Source: Bacteroidota bacterium (lineage in GTDB: Bacteria > Bacteroidota > Bacteroidia > Cytophagales > Cyclobacteriaceae). From it: DNA of 56,367 nt. This document shows, one piece after another, positions 40,161 through 49,044 of this stretch. Numbering within the stretch: the first letter of the stretch is position 1; each line of letters begins with the position of its first letter. A model generated the notes under the pieces. That model was not told the DNA's origin, ran no database searches, and saw nothing but the letters and a program-made list of their open reading frames with translations. Where the stretch lies: positions 1 to 56,367 of the forward strand of contig VGMW01000009.1 of assembly GCA_016866235.1 (NCBI GenBank). Direction: 5' to 3'. Made by a program: the position numbers and the translations under genes.

Positions 40161-40925
40161 ATGTTGTTGAATATTATTTTATCGCTGATTACCTTATTTC
40201 AGGATCCGCAACCTAAGCGGGAATATTTCCGGTTAACAGTCTACCATTTCAACTCCCCACAACAACAAAAGCTCACCGAAGACTATCTCTCAGGAGCGTT
40301 ACTTCCAGCCTTACATCGGGCCGGCATAAAAAATATTGGTGTCTTTAAACCCGCTTCAATCGATACGGCTGCTTACGGCAAGCGTTTGTATTTGCTGATG
40401 CCGGTTTCTTCCCTGGAGGATTTTTCTGCGGCTGAAGCAAAGGTTTGGCAGGACCAACAGCACCAAAAAGATGGCGGACCCTATCTTAATGCTCCCCACA
40501 CCAATCCGCCCTACACCCGAAAGGAGGTAATCTTCATGAGGGCATTTGAAGGTATGACCAAACTTGAACCCACACCACTGAAGCAAGCGAGGGAAAACCG
40601 AATCTATGAACTCAGAAGCTATGAAGGACCAACCGAGAAATTATACCGATCTAAAGTCGCAATGTTCAATGAAGGGGATGAGATTGGTTTATTTAAGAAA
40701 CTTGGATTCAACGCCGTATTCTATGGAGAGGTGATCTTCGGATCTAAAATGCCTAACCTCATGTACATGACCACCTTCCAGGACAAAGCCGATCGCGATA
40801 AACGATGGAAGGAATTTTTTGACCATCCTCAATGGAAGGAATTGCTGACCATAGAGCGCTATAAAAATACGGTCTCGAAGGCTGAAATTTTCTTGTTGAC
40901 GCCCACCGCCTATTCCGATTATTGA
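40161..40925 (+). CDS. NIPSNAP-family protein
   Basis: 254 residues from ATG 40161; the TTG at 40155 is a less likely start. An N-terminal hydrophobic segment (about residues 1-14, MLLNIILSLITLF) may be a signal peptide. Two NIPSNAP-like ferredoxin-fold modules follow (about 20-120 and 140-250), the second with YELRSYEGP and MTTFQDKADRDKRW. The family is widespread and without a settled biochemical role. It converges with the YdeI-like gene, whose stop is 22 bp away. Confidence 0.82.
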   Translation: MLLNIILSLITLFQDPQPKREYFRLTVYHFNSPQQQKLTEDYLSGALLPALHRAGIKNIGVFKPASIDTAAYGKRLYLLMPVSSLEDFSAAEAKVWQDQQHQKDGGPYLNAPHTNPPYTRKEVIFMRAFEGMTKLEPTPLKQARENRIYELRSYEGPTEKLYRSKVAMFNEGDEIGLFKKLGFNAVFYGEVIFGSKMPNLMYMTTFQDKADRDKRWKEFFDHPQWKELLTIERYKNTVSKAEIFLLTPTAYSDY

Positions 40926-40946
40926 AATCGGGGCAGGCTTCAGTTC

Positions 40947-41579
40947 CTATCGCTCATTAAAGCCCTTGCCTTTCATGATGGCCGGGGTGCATTTGGTCAC
41001 CCGGTCCTCCCTGGTTTGGGCTTGCTTGGCCGAACCAATGTGTAGTAAATAACTTCGCTGTCTTCCGGGTGTGAGCGCATCAAATGCCTTTTTTAAGGAT
41101 GGATTCTTTTTAAGTCTTGAACTTAATTCAACCGGAACGGCATATTCAGTTACTTTTTTCAGGGTAACCTTAGCACCCGCCTTCTCCAGTTCAATGGCTT
41201 CTTTCAGGTAGCTCTTGATGGTTGATTTTAATTTATTGATTTGACCAATGTCTCTGAATCGAAACATTCTGGTCGATTGCGAATGTTCTCCAGGTGATTC
41301 CAATAATTTCTTAGGATCCTTTAACAATGCTCCTTTTAAATAACTGAAGGAGCAGTATTCTTTGAATGCAGCAACCATGACAACATTGGCCCCTTCATAA
41401 GTATAACATGGAACACCCCATTTGATCTCTTCCTTCAGTCCGGCCTCCAGAACAAGGCTTCTTAACACTACCAATTCCTCCGTCCAACGGTGCACCTTAC
41501 ACGCCGGAGTACCACCCAAAGAACATCGTCCACATCCCTCCGAGAGGTAATGATCTACCGAGCTACTTAGTTTTTTCAT
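40947..41579 (-). CDS. YdeI-like protein (DUF1801 plus OmdA-type C-terminus)
   Basis: 210 residues from ATG 41579 (MKKLSSSVDHYL). The frame stays open to 41774, but a longer start would run into the 5' region of the divergent gene at 41667. Residues about 35-125 fit the DUF1801/YdhG fold (EEIKWGVPCYTYEGANVV) and the C-terminal part (ELSSRLKKNPSLKKAFDALTPG, then RQRSYLLHIGSAKQAQTRE) is the bacteriocin-protection/OmdA region. The family function is unclear. Confidence 0.82.
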   Translation of the reverse strand: MKKLSSSVDHYLSEGCGRCSLGGTPACKVHRWTEELVVLRSLVLEAGLKEEIKWGVPCYTYEGANVVMVAAFKEYCSFSYLKGALLKDPKKLLESPGEHSQSTRMFRFRDIGQINKLKSTIKSYLKEAIELEKAGAKVTLKKVTEYAVPVELSSRLKKNPSLKKAFDALTPGRQRSYLLHIGSAKQAQTREDRVTKCTPAIMKGKGFNER

Positions 41580-41666
41580 GCCTTTGATAAAGGTTTCAAG
41601 ATAATGAATTCTATTTTTCAGGTTCTGCCGCCCAAATAAATTAACTTCGAACAGACCCCTTCTATT

Positions 41667-42722
41667 ATGAAGAAAATATATCTGTGGATTGCCGGCCTTG
41701 CCCTGGTGGTTTTTGCCTTTCAAATTTTCAGTATCCTGAATTCGGCTGGAGCCTTTAAAACCATTGTCCCACACGGTGATAAAAATGGTGTGCTGATTCC
41801 ACTTCCGGTAGCCGGACCGGAAGATCTGGAGCTTGAACGTGATTCGATGATTCTTTTTATTTCATCCGACGATCGTCGCGACCTTAATTCAAATTCCGGA
41901 GCCATACTGGCCGTCAACCTGAAAAAACCTGGAACGGAGGTCAATATTGTTTCGCCTCAACTCAATGATTTTCATCCGCATGGCTTTTCCCTCTATAAAG
42001 ACGGACAGGGCAGAGTTTTTCTTTTGGTCATCAGTCATAAAAAAAATCCTGCATCCAGTGTGGTCGAAAGGTTTGAGTGGATCAATGGCGCGCTGATCCA
42101 TCTTGAAACAATCACCGATCCAAACATTATGACCAGCCCCAATGATATTGTGGCGGTAGGTGAGCGCTCCTTTTATTTCACCAATGATCATTATTATACC
42201 CAGCCTGGTCTGGGGAAAACCTTTGAAGAATATCTGCAGCGACCAATCTCATACATAGGCTTTTTTAATGGCGAGAAATTTTCAATCGCCGCTGAGGGTC
42301 TGTCCTATGCCAATGGAATTAACCGGTCGCCAGGTGGTGATACCGTTTACGCAACTTCTACCACCGGTCGTAAACTGCATGTCTATAGCCGACTCGCCGA
42401 TGGTGGATTGAAATTGGAAGTAGAAGTGCCTTTGGAAACCGGCGCCGATAACATTGATGTTGATACCAATGGCAATCTGCTGATTGGTTGCCATCCCCAG
42501 CTGCTGAAATTTGTAAAGCATGCAGAAGATCCATCGACACATTCTCCATCACAGGTCCTGAGGGTTTTTCCATCCAATGGATTTAAAGTGGAGGAAATCT
42601 TCCTCAACGATGGTGGTCAATATTCTGGCTCAAGCGTTGCCGTGCAGGCTTTCGACAAATTATACATCGGCGCTGTTTTTGAATCTTCTCTATTGGTGGT
42701 TACCATGGCGTCGCCTCAATAA
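41667..42722 (+). CDS. Paraoxonase/arylesterase-family beta-propeller protein
   Basis: 351 residues with one N-terminal hydrophobic anchor (about 4-22). The sequence follows serum paraoxonase blocks: NDIVAVGERSFYFTNDHYY (calcium-site Asn and Asp and the HY motif), ANGINRSPGGDTVYATS, KLHVYSRLADG and DNIDVDTNGNLLIGCHP. PON enzymes are six-bladed, calcium-dependent lactonases/arylesterases, so lactone hydrolysis is plausible. It would face the periplasm. It is divergent from the YdeI-like gene. Confidence 0.83.
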   Translation: MKKIYLWIAGLALVVFAFQIFSILNSAGAFKTIVPHGDKNGVLIPLPVAGPEDLELERDSMILFISSDDRRDLNSNSGAILAVNLKKPGTEVNIVSPQLNDFHPHGFSLYKDGQGRVFLLVISHKKNPASSVVERFEWINGALIHLETITDPNIMTSPNDIVAVGERSFYFTNDHYYTQPGLGKTFEEYLQRPISYIGFFNGEKFSIAAEGLSYANGINRSPGGDTVYATSTTGRKLHVYSRLADGGLKLEVEVPLETGADNIDVDTNGNLLIGCHPQLLKFVKHAEDPSTHSPSQVLRVFPSNGFKVEEIFLNDGGQYSGSSVAVQAFDKLYIGAVFESSLLVVTMASPQ

Positions 42723-42826
42723 AACCTAGGATTTTAGCCATTATATCAGCTTTTTTAGGTCAAACAATCAATTCTAAGGCCTGGTTTTGTCAGTAATTTG
42801 ATTGAATTGTTATATTTCGATTCGTT

Positions 42827-43363
42827 ATGATCAGGAGATTTTTATCCATAGCGCTGTTGGTGGTTTTTGCCTTCGAGTTTGGGGGATACCTGGTCATGAT
42901 ATCAGTGCTCAAAAACGAGGCTTCATCCGACCTCAGAGAGAAAATTGAAAGTGGTCTTCTGGAATCATCAGACCTCACCGAGGTGAAGGTTCAGTTTTCT
43001 TTGCCCTATCCCATCAACCATTCAATGGATGAATCCGTTGATGCTGAGTTTACGGCTGGAAAAAATTCATACCAATTGGTAAGTCAGTCCATCCAAAACG
43101 ATACGCTTTCTATCGTATTGGCCAAAGACCATCGTACGGCCCGATTGGAAAGTGTGCTCTCTTCCATTCAGGAAAACCTGAACGATGATGAAAGCAATGA
43201 AGAACCATTAATCCCTACCCACTCCATTCAGGACTTTATCGCTACTTCGATTCACCTAAGCCGTCAGGCAGAACCCTGGTGCATCAAATTGTCAGAAACA
43301 GTGTACTCTACTTCGTACAAAAACCTACTCGGTTCTACACCCGAGCAGCCTCCACGCATCTAA
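42827..43363 (+). CDS. Hypothetical membrane-anchored protein
   Basis: 178 residues not recognised as a known family. It has one N-terminal hydrophobic segment (about residues 4-26, SIALLVVFAFEFGGYLVMI), then a mixed soluble domain rich in Ser, Glu and Asp with one Cys (EPWCIKL). It lies between the PON-like and beta-barrel genes on the same strand with gaps of about 100 bp. It is probably an exported or inner-membrane protein with its body in the periplasm. Confidence 0.6.
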   Translation: MIRRFLSIALLVVFAFEFGGYLVMISVLKNEASSDLREKIESGLLESSDLTEVKVQFSLPYPINHSMDESVDAEFTAGKNSYQLVSQSIQNDTLSIVLAKDHRTARLESVLSSIQENLNDDESNEEPLIPTHSIQDFIATSIHLSRQAEPWCIKLSETVYSTSYKNLLGSTPEQPPRI

Positions 43364-43474
43364 GCTTACCCAGTAACAGGCTTGGCATTTTCGCCTCCGC
43401 CTGATTTCATTTTTTAAATTTTTTTAACCCTGGATTCGCGAAAGGAAACGCCGTGAATCCGATTCATTCTGTTT

Positions 43475-44374
43475 ATGAAAAGTCTGTTAAGTCTTTTAAT
43501 GGTTTCTCTTGGTTTTGTAGCCTGGAGTCAGACTGCAAACGATGGACTAATGATGTCCAATAAAAACTTGTGTACTGGTTTTATTTTAAGCCAGGACCAG
43601 TGGACGAATTATTGGGAAGGCACTCGGTTGCGCGAAAATGGAAACATCGGTACCCTTAAAACGCAATCGCTCGCGTGGATGGGCAACTATGGTGTTTCAG
43701 GTAAGTTCAATATAATTGCCATGCTTCCCTATGTTCGAACCGAGGCGAGTGCCGGCACCTTAAAGCCCATGCAGGGAATGCAGGATGCAAGCCTGAGTTT
43801 TAAATACCAGGTCTTTAGTATTAAACCCGATAGTCTCACGACGGTAAAAATTTTCGCGGTTGCTTTTGGCAGCACACCCATTTCAGATTATACGCCCGAT
43901 TATTTGCCGCTTTCCATTGGTCTAGGCTCCAGGCAAATCGGCGCCCGACTTTCTGTTTTTGCAAAACGAAAGTCCTGGTATGTTGTCTCTTCCGCCGGTC
44001 ATTATTTCAGGGGGCAAGTCCAGCTCGATCGACAATCGTATTACACCAACGGCGAGTTGTTCCTAACCAACCGCGTAGCCATGCCACAGGTATTCGATTG
44101 GGTCTCCGGCATCGGAAGGATTAAGAATGGACTGGAAACGAAATTGAGTTTTACCCATTACCGGACATTGGGTGGTGGCGACATCCGAAGGCAGGATATG
44201 CCATTTGTTTCGAATCGTATGAACATGTCACGAATCGAGTTCCTGACCATGTATTATTTGCCAAAAGCAAGAAGACTCGCACTTCGGGCATCAATTGCGC
44301 GCACCATTTCAGGACGAAATGTAGGGGAGTCCACCACGGTATTGGGTGGTATACTGTACACCTTCAAATTCTAA
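43475..44374 (+). CDS. Outer-membrane beta-barrel protein
   Basis: 299 residues with a signal peptide (about 1-19, ending AWSQ) and alternating strands with many aromatic residues through to the C-terminal Phe (GGILYTFKF), a beta-barrel assembly signal. The pattern resembles the transporter/MetA-pathway phenol-degradation-like barrels common in Bacteroidota. Its 3' end is 13 bp before the PAP2 lipoprotein, so the two are probably cotranscribed. The substrate is unknown. Confidence 0.72.
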   Translation: MKSLLSLLMVSLGFVAWSQTANDGLMMSNKNLCTGFILSQDQWTNYWEGTRLRENGNIGTLKTQSLAWMGNYGVSGKFNIIAMLPYVRTEASAGTLKPMQGMQDASLSFKYQVFSIKPDSLTTVKIFAVAFGSTPISDYTPDYLPLSIGLGSRQIGARLSVFAKRKSWYVVSSAGHYFRGQVQLDRQSYYTNGELFLTNRVAMPQVFDWVSGIGRIKNGLETKLSFTHYRTLGGGDIRRQDMPFVSNRMNMSRIEFLTMYYLPKARRLALRASIARTISGRNVGESTTVLGGILYTFKF

Positions 44375-44387
44375 TGCTAGATCGATT

Positions 44388-45974
44388 ATGAAACAGCAAT
44401 TACTTACGTCAAAATACTGGCTACTATTACTGGTGTTGTCTTTTGTTTCCTGTGAGCCACTTCAGCAAGATGAAAATTTCGCCCCAACAAGCATCGCACC
44501 TCCAACAGAGGAAGATGCTGTCAATTGGAAATTAATCCCTGGTGCACCTGTATCCAATTTGGCTCAAGTGTCGGTTCCGGTACCTACTGCTACAACTTCT
44601 TCCGACTATGCAGCTGAATTAGAGACCATCCGTGGACTCCAAAAAAATCTTTCTTCGGAGCAAAAGAAAATTATTGCGAAGTGGAGCTCCGGTGGAGTGC
44701 TTCGATGGAATCGTTATATGCGCGAGTTGGTTGCCCGTTTTGCGCTTGCGCCAGCACCTTTGTTGGACGGCACCTATCCAACTCCGGATGCTGAAAATCC
44801 TTTTTCTGATCCAGTGTTTCCTTTTTCCAATCCGCCGTACGCTGCGCGAGCCTATAGTTATGTTTCTGTGGCTCAATATCAGGCCTTACAAGTAGCCTGG
44901 TTCTATAAATTTAAATACAACAGGCCGGCGCCACACCAGGTCGGGGAGGGAATTGAGGCTCTTGTTCCAAAGTCGACCTTGCCTGCCTACCCCTCTGAGG
45001 ATGCGGTAATGTCGGCAGTTACCTGTGATCTATTAAAAGTTTTATTTCCGACTGCTGTGGAGGAAATCACCAAGATGGCCGCTGAACAGCGGAACGCAGC
45101 GCTCTGGTCAGGGAAGGCATCACCATCAGACTTATCTGCCGGCCTTGCACTCGGAAAATCGATTGCTGCTCTATTCACTGCGCGAGCATCGGGCGATGGG
45201 ATGCGCAATGCCATCGGAACAAAGGCACAATGGATGGTGCTGGCAGATTCTGCGAGCGTACGTTTGAAGAAAATCGGGCGTGATGTAAGCAAAGAGGTAT
45301 TTTGGAAAAGTCAGGATAGTCCCGTACGTCCGCCCATGCTTCCATTCTTTGGAAAGGTCAAAGGATGGATTTTGGCGCCATCAGATTTTACAAACCGTCG
45401 GCCCGGCCCACCACCTTCGACTACATCCAATGAAATGGCTAAAGAGTTGGAGGAGGTAAAATTTTATTCTAAAAACAGTACGCGGGAAAGAATTGCTATT
45501 GTCCATTTCTGGGCCGATGGATTAGGAACGTATACACCGCCCGGGCACTGGAATGATATTGCGGCCAATTACATTCAGCAGGAGGGATGGAGCGAAATTC
45601 GTTCTGCTCGTGCCTTTGCTTTATTAAATATGGCGCTGCACAATGCTGCTGTAGGTTGCTGGGAGGCTAAGTATTATTATTTTAATCCGAGGCCAACCCA
45701 GCTTGATGCCAGCATTAAAACGCTCACCGGTTTGCCTAATTTTCCTTCTTATCCATCCGGTCACTCAACCTTTTCGGCATCAGCAGCCAAGGTTTTGACC
45801 TATTTGTTCCCTGAAGGCACTGAGCAATTTAAAGCGTGGCGCGATGAGGCTTCCATTTCTAGACTCTATGGCGCCATCCATTATCGGATCGACACCAAAG
45901 CAGGTGTAGAGCATGGTTCGTTGTTGGCGGATCCCTTAATTGATTTCGCAGCAGCCGACGGAGCAGACAATTAG
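44388..45974 (+). CDS. Vanadium-haloperoxidase-type PAP2 phosphatase, lipoprotein
   Basis: 528 residues from ATG 44388; the open frame extends to a GTG at 44346 inside the previous gene, but the signal peptide starts at MKQQLL. The lipobox SFVSC ends the signal. The C-terminal third has the acid-phosphatase/haloperoxidase motifs: Lys-Arg-type KYYYFNPRP, PSYPSGHSTFSAS and SRLYGAIHYRIDTKAGVEHG. Members act as phosphatases or, with bound vanadate, as haloperoxidases; which applies here is undetermined. It ends convergent with the HhH gene. Confidence 0.85.
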   Translation: MKQQLLTSKYWLLLLVLSFVSCEPLQQDENFAPTSIAPPTEEDAVNWKLIPGAPVSNLAQVSVPVPTATTSSDYAAELETIRGLQKNLSSEQKKIIAKWSSGGVLRWNRYMRELVARFALAPAPLLDGTYPTPDAENPFSDPVFPFSNPPYAARAYSYVSVAQYQALQVAWFYKFKYNRPAPHQVGEGIEALVPKSTLPAYPSEDAVMSAVTCDLLKVLFPTAVEEITKMAAEQRNAALWSGKASPSDLSAGLALGKSIAALFTARASGDGMRNAIGTKAQWMVLADSASVRLKKIGRDVSKEVFWKSQDSPVRPPMLPFFGKVKGWILAPSDFTNRRPGPPPSTTSNEMAKELEEVKFYSKNSTRERIAIVHFWADGLGTYTPPGHWNDIAANYIQQEGWSEIRSARAFALLNMALHNAAVGCWEAKYYYFNPRPTQLDASIKTLTGLPNFPSYPSGHSTFSASAAKVLTYLFPEGTEQFKAWRDEASISRLYGAIHYRIDTKAGVEHGSLLADPLIDFAAADGADN

Positions 45975-46011
45975 GGAATAATTGTATTTGGGGTTTGTAA
46001 CGGGGGGCTGG

Positions 46012-46248
46012 CTATTTGAAAAAGCGCTTGAGCTTTTTCAGAGAGGCCGGCCCCATACCGTGCTGGTTACCCAAATGCGTAGGCGTTCTATTTTCTAAGT
46101 CCTTTACCGAATAAATGCCTGCATCGATAAGAGTACGTAGGGCAGGCTTCGGTAGTTTGAGTTTTCGGATTTTAGCGTCAAGCAGTTTGAATTGATTTTC
46201 ATACCAATTCTTTTTGCTGGTATCTCCCTGAAGAGCACATTTTTCCAT
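46012..46248 (-). CDS. Small helix-hairpin-helix protein
   Basis: 78 residues. The C-terminal half (LRTLIDAGIYSVKDLENRTP, then a GMGPASLKKLKRFF block) matches the helix-hairpin-helix domain of the RNA polymerase alpha C-terminal type. It is probably a nucleic-acid-binding protein of unknown role. The N-terminal part is basic and helical. An inverted repeat (GAAAAAGC and GCTTTTTC, 46018-46039) within its last codons could terminate the convergent PAP2 transcript. Confidence 0.75.
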   Translation of the reverse strand: MEKCALQGDTSKKNWYENQFKLLDAKIRKLKLPKPALRTLIDAGIYSVKDLENRTPTHLGNQHGMGPASLKKLKRFFK

Positions 46249-46276
46249 CCGCTCTGGTGCTGAAACGAGTCTGATT

Positions 46277-46564
46277 TTATTTAAGATCGCGCAACATCAT
46301 TTCGATTTTATCGAAGAGTTCGCCGACACCAACACTGGCCCAAATCAAGAACAGAGCAAGTAAAATTTTAATGATGGCTGGAATGTTTATGCTGAAGGCC
46401 TTTTTGGCATATCGATGGAAAGGGGGATAATAGATTAACGATACAGCAAGAATAAACAATCCGAAAAATGGGTCATTGCCCCAAAAGGTATTGACGGCAC
46501 CGATGAACGAAAACAACATGCCGAAAAACCATCCTGTTATGTTGTAAAGGATTCCTGAATTCAT
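46277..46564 (-). CDS. Small hypothetical membrane protein
   Basis: 95 residues with three hydrophobic segments (about residues 8-25, 31-46 and 62-80). It has no recognised motif. It lies 28 bp upstream of the HhH gene on the same strand and may be cotranscribed. Its coding character is supported by the clear membrane pattern and a normal start. Confidence 0.6.
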   Translation of the reverse strand: MNSGILYNITGWFFGMLFSFIGAVNTFWGNDPFFGLFILAVSLIYYPPFHRYAKKAFSINIPAIIKILLALFLIWASVGVGELFDKIEMMLRDLK

Positions 46565-46695
46565 GGTTGTGATGTTAGGTAAATATCGGTTTGAACGGAG
46601 ACTGAATGGTAGGGTTTAATTTTTTTTGGATCCGTAAATCTGGTTACGCGGACGGTTTATTTTTTGTTTTTCCGGTAGACTTGACAAGCAATTAA

Positions 46696-46923
46696 ATTCA
46701 GCCGCTAAGGCATCACACTCAAAAATCCATCCTAAATAATATCAAAAATTCACGCGCCAAGGACTACAAAAACCCGTTCCGGAAAATGGTCTATCAAAAC
46801 CAAAATGAGATGGACGTGGTGCTGGGTGAATTATCCAAGAATTCCTTTATCACACAACAGAAGGAGAATCTACTTAAGATGCAGAAGCAAATTAACCTCG
46901 TTCATAAAAAGCTCAATCTTTAA
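46696..46923 (+). pseudogene. Probable remnant of a gene (no start in the open part)
   Basis: A frame open from 46696 to TAA 46921-46923 reads as a plausible basic, helical protein tail (SRAKDYKNPFRKMVYQNQ, QQKENLLKMQKQINLVHK), but no ATG or GTG lies before 46786. From that ATG it would give only 45 residues. It ends 1 nt from the convergent isomerase stop. The upstream 46565-46695 holds no coding signal. A truncated gene or a very short one are both possible. Confidence 0.35.
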
Positions 46924-46924
46924 G

Positions 46925-47890
46925 CTATTTCAAGCTCCTGAAATAATTGATCGATCCACTCAGCGTCTCCTCCGGGGTAGGGGTCAAATCACGCTCTAAA
47001 AAGAAATGCTCTACACCCGAACGCTTTCCAGCCGATATAATGGAAGGCAAATCGAAAACTCCCTTACCAGGATCAGCCATCTTCGGAAACAACGGCATCC
47101 ACTGATCAGGCGATCCGCCATCCCCACTAAACCGAATCTTTTCAGCCGCATCTTTTACGTGCATTAATTTAAACCGTCTCGGATATTTTCCCAGGTAGGA
47201 AACCGGATCACCGCCTGCAGCCTGCATCCAAAATATGTCCAGCTCAAACGACACATGCTTCGGATCAGTGTTGTTCAACAGCAAATCCATGGGCACCTGG
47301 CCATCGCGCTCTGCATGCTCATACCCATGGTTGTGGTAAACAAACGTCATCCCATACTCACCCATAATTTTTCCAAAGCCATTGAATTCGTCAGCGAATC
47401 TTTTGTAATCATCGGCTGATGTTAACTTTTGCCCCATGAGTGCAGGAATCGCTACATACCTGGTCCCTAAATTCTTCAACGCTTCCAATGCCGGTCTGAT
47501 CTGCTTACGCATGGTGATCAGATCAAGATGAACCGATGGTGCTTTCAAACCTAAATCCGAAAGCATCGACGCAACCTCATTCACCGATTTACCATAAAAA
47601 GCATTGCGACCGATGCCCAACTGCCCCGCCAATGCCACCCAACTTTGAATGGTTTCCGGTGAACTGAAATCATAGGGCCCGAAAAATTCAATTTCCTGAT
47701 AACCCAACCCAGCCAGCTTCTTTAGGGTGCCCTCAAAATCATCGGACACCATTTTTGGTATAGTGAACAACTGAATTTCCCACGGTTGCTTTGCTAATGC
47801 CATCGCATCCAACACATCCATCGCCGCTACAGCTGCAACGGCAGTGCTTGATTGTTGAAGAAAACGCCTGCGGTTAATTTGATTTTTCAT
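46925..47890 (-). CDS. Sugar phosphate isomerase/epimerase-like TIM-barrel protein, Tat signal
   Basis: 321 residues. A twin-arginine signal (NRRRFLQQSSTAVAAVAAMD, about residues 6-25) precedes a xylose isomerase-like barrel (GYQEIEFFGPYDF, VYHNHGYEH, VSFELDIFWMQAAG, KLMHVKDA, HFFLERD). The His/Glu/Asp pattern suggests a metal site. It is 40 bp downstream of madM on the same strand, so it may belong to the malonate operon or simply be read through. The substrate is unknown. Confidence 0.8.
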   Translation of the reverse strand: MKNQINRRRFLQQSSTAVAAVAAMDVLDAMALAKQPWEIQLFTIPKMVSDDFEGTLKKLAGLGYQEIEFFGPYDFSSPETIQSWVALAGQLGIGRNAFYGKSVNEVASMLSDLGLKAPSVHLDLITMRKQIRPALEALKNLGTRYVAIPALMGQKLTSADDYKRFADEFNGFGKIMGEYGMTFVYHNHGYEHAERDGQVPMDLLLNNTDPKHVSFELDIFWMQAAGGDPVSYLGKYPRRFKLMHVKDAAEKIRFSGDGGSPDQWMPLFPKMADPGKGVFDLPSIISAGKRSGVEHFFLERDLTPTPEETLSGSINYFRSLK

Positions 47891-47930
47891 GGGTATTGGG
47901 TTTCGATGAAAACTTCGGTCTCAAAAAAAA

Positions 47931-48677
47931 TTAGGGAAAGAAAAATTTAAGTATGGGATAAAACACAGTCGGACAGAGTAAAACAGCGAGCCCTGTATAA
48001 AATGTAGCGGTCAATGCACCATACGGCACCAAACGTACATCCGTGGCCGCAAGTCCAGCCGATACGCCACTCGTCGTTCCCATAATTCCGCCATAAACCA
48101 TGGCAGCATGTTTGTTCGTGAGTCCGATTTTTCCAGCAAGCAACGGAGTACCAATGACCACAACAATTACTTTAATCACCCCTTCAGCAATACTTAGCGT
48201 AATGACGTCCGATGGTGCCCCAATGGCATTGCCGGTAACCGGCCCAACAATAAAAGAACAAGCGCCCGCGGCAATGGTGGCAATGCTCTCCGCATCACGA
48301 TATCCAAACGCAATGGCCATCAGGCTTCCGCAAAAAAATGTAAAAGTCACGCCGGTGAAAAGTGCAACAATTCCCGCAACACCCGATTTCCTGATCTCCT
48401 GAAAACTAGCCCCAAGCGCTGTGCTCACAATGGTAAAATCCCTAAGCATATTGCCTCCCAGCAAGGCCATCCCTGAAAAAATTCCTACATCAGCAATGCC
48501 CTTTTCTTTTCCAAAGGCCGCAAGAACAAGTCCTGAGACTACCGCAAGCGCAATGCCTGGAATCCGTTTTTTAAATAGTCGCTTAGAGGCTAATTCGGTC
48601 AAAAACATGATCAGTCCGACAATCAGAAAGGATAAAACAAATCCGTTCCTTAATAAAATGTCAATCGTCCGCTCCAT
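47931..48677 (-). CDS. madM: Malonate transporter subunit MadM
   Basis: 248 residues with about nine hydrophobic segments. It matches the MadM family (GMALLGGNMLRDFTIVSTA, FIVGPVTGNAIGAPSDVITL, GGIMGTTSGVSAGLAATDVR and VPYGALTATFYTGLAVLL). With MadL it forms a two-component sodium- or proton-coupled malonate carrier. The start lies 17 nt inside the madL gene, so they are coupled. It sits downstream of a malonyl-CoA synthetase-like gene, which fits malonate use. Confidence 0.9.
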   Translation of the reverse strand: MERTIDILLRNGFVLSFLIVGLIMFLTELASKRLFKKRIPGIALAVVSGLVLAAFGKEKGIADVGIFSGMALLGGNMLRDFTIVSTALGASFQEIRKSGVAGIVALFTGVTFTFFCGSLMAIAFGYRDAESIATIAAGACSFIVGPVTGNAIGAPSDVITLSIAEGVIKVIVVVIGTPLLAGKIGLTNKHAAMVYGGIMGTTSGVSAGLAATDVRLVPYGALTATFYTGLAVLLCPTVFYPILKFFFP

Positions 48678-49044
48678 CTGTTGGATTTGAATTTTTAAAA
48701 GCCGCGGACATCAGCGGTAATAGCATAAAGCAAAGCACCGTGCAGCCAATCCCTACCACCAGCGCAACCGTTCCGCTGTGCAGCGCTGCATCCACATTTT
48801 GAATAGAGGCCATCGCAATCACAACCGGAATGTACATCGAGTTCCAGAACCCCATTCCCTGCTCCAGGTCGCTCGAAAACCGATCCGTTTTCTTTAAATA
48901 GTCGGTAAGCAAAATCAAAAACAACATGGAAAAGCCTACTCCGCCCATGTTGCCAGGAATGCCAAACAACATCCCCAGCCACTCACCAATCAGCAAGCCG
49001 GAAAAATAACACCCTGCCAACAAGGCTACACCGTAGATTTTCAC
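48661..49044 (-). CDS. madL: Malonate transporter subunit MadL
   Basis: 127 residues with four membrane segments. Family blocks are YGVALLAGCYFSGLLIGEWL, GNMGGVGFSMLFLILLTDYL and FWNSMYIPVVIAMASIQNVD. It is the small partner of MadM. Its ATG overlaps the stop of the AMP-forming ligase by 4 nt and its 3' end overlaps madM, which argues for one transcript. Confidence 0.9.
   Translation of the reverse strand: MKIYGVALLAGCYFSGLLIGEWLGMLFGIPGNMGGVGFSMLFLILLTDYLKKTDRFSSDLEQGMGFWNSMYIPVVIAMASIQNVDAALHSGTVALVVGIGCTVLCFMLLPLMSAAFKNSNPTDGADD

Noticed and set aside
41580-41774. Extended N-terminus for the YdeI-like protein
   Set aside because: It would overlap the 5' end of the divergent paraoxonase-like gene, and the conserved family region starts after ATG 41579.
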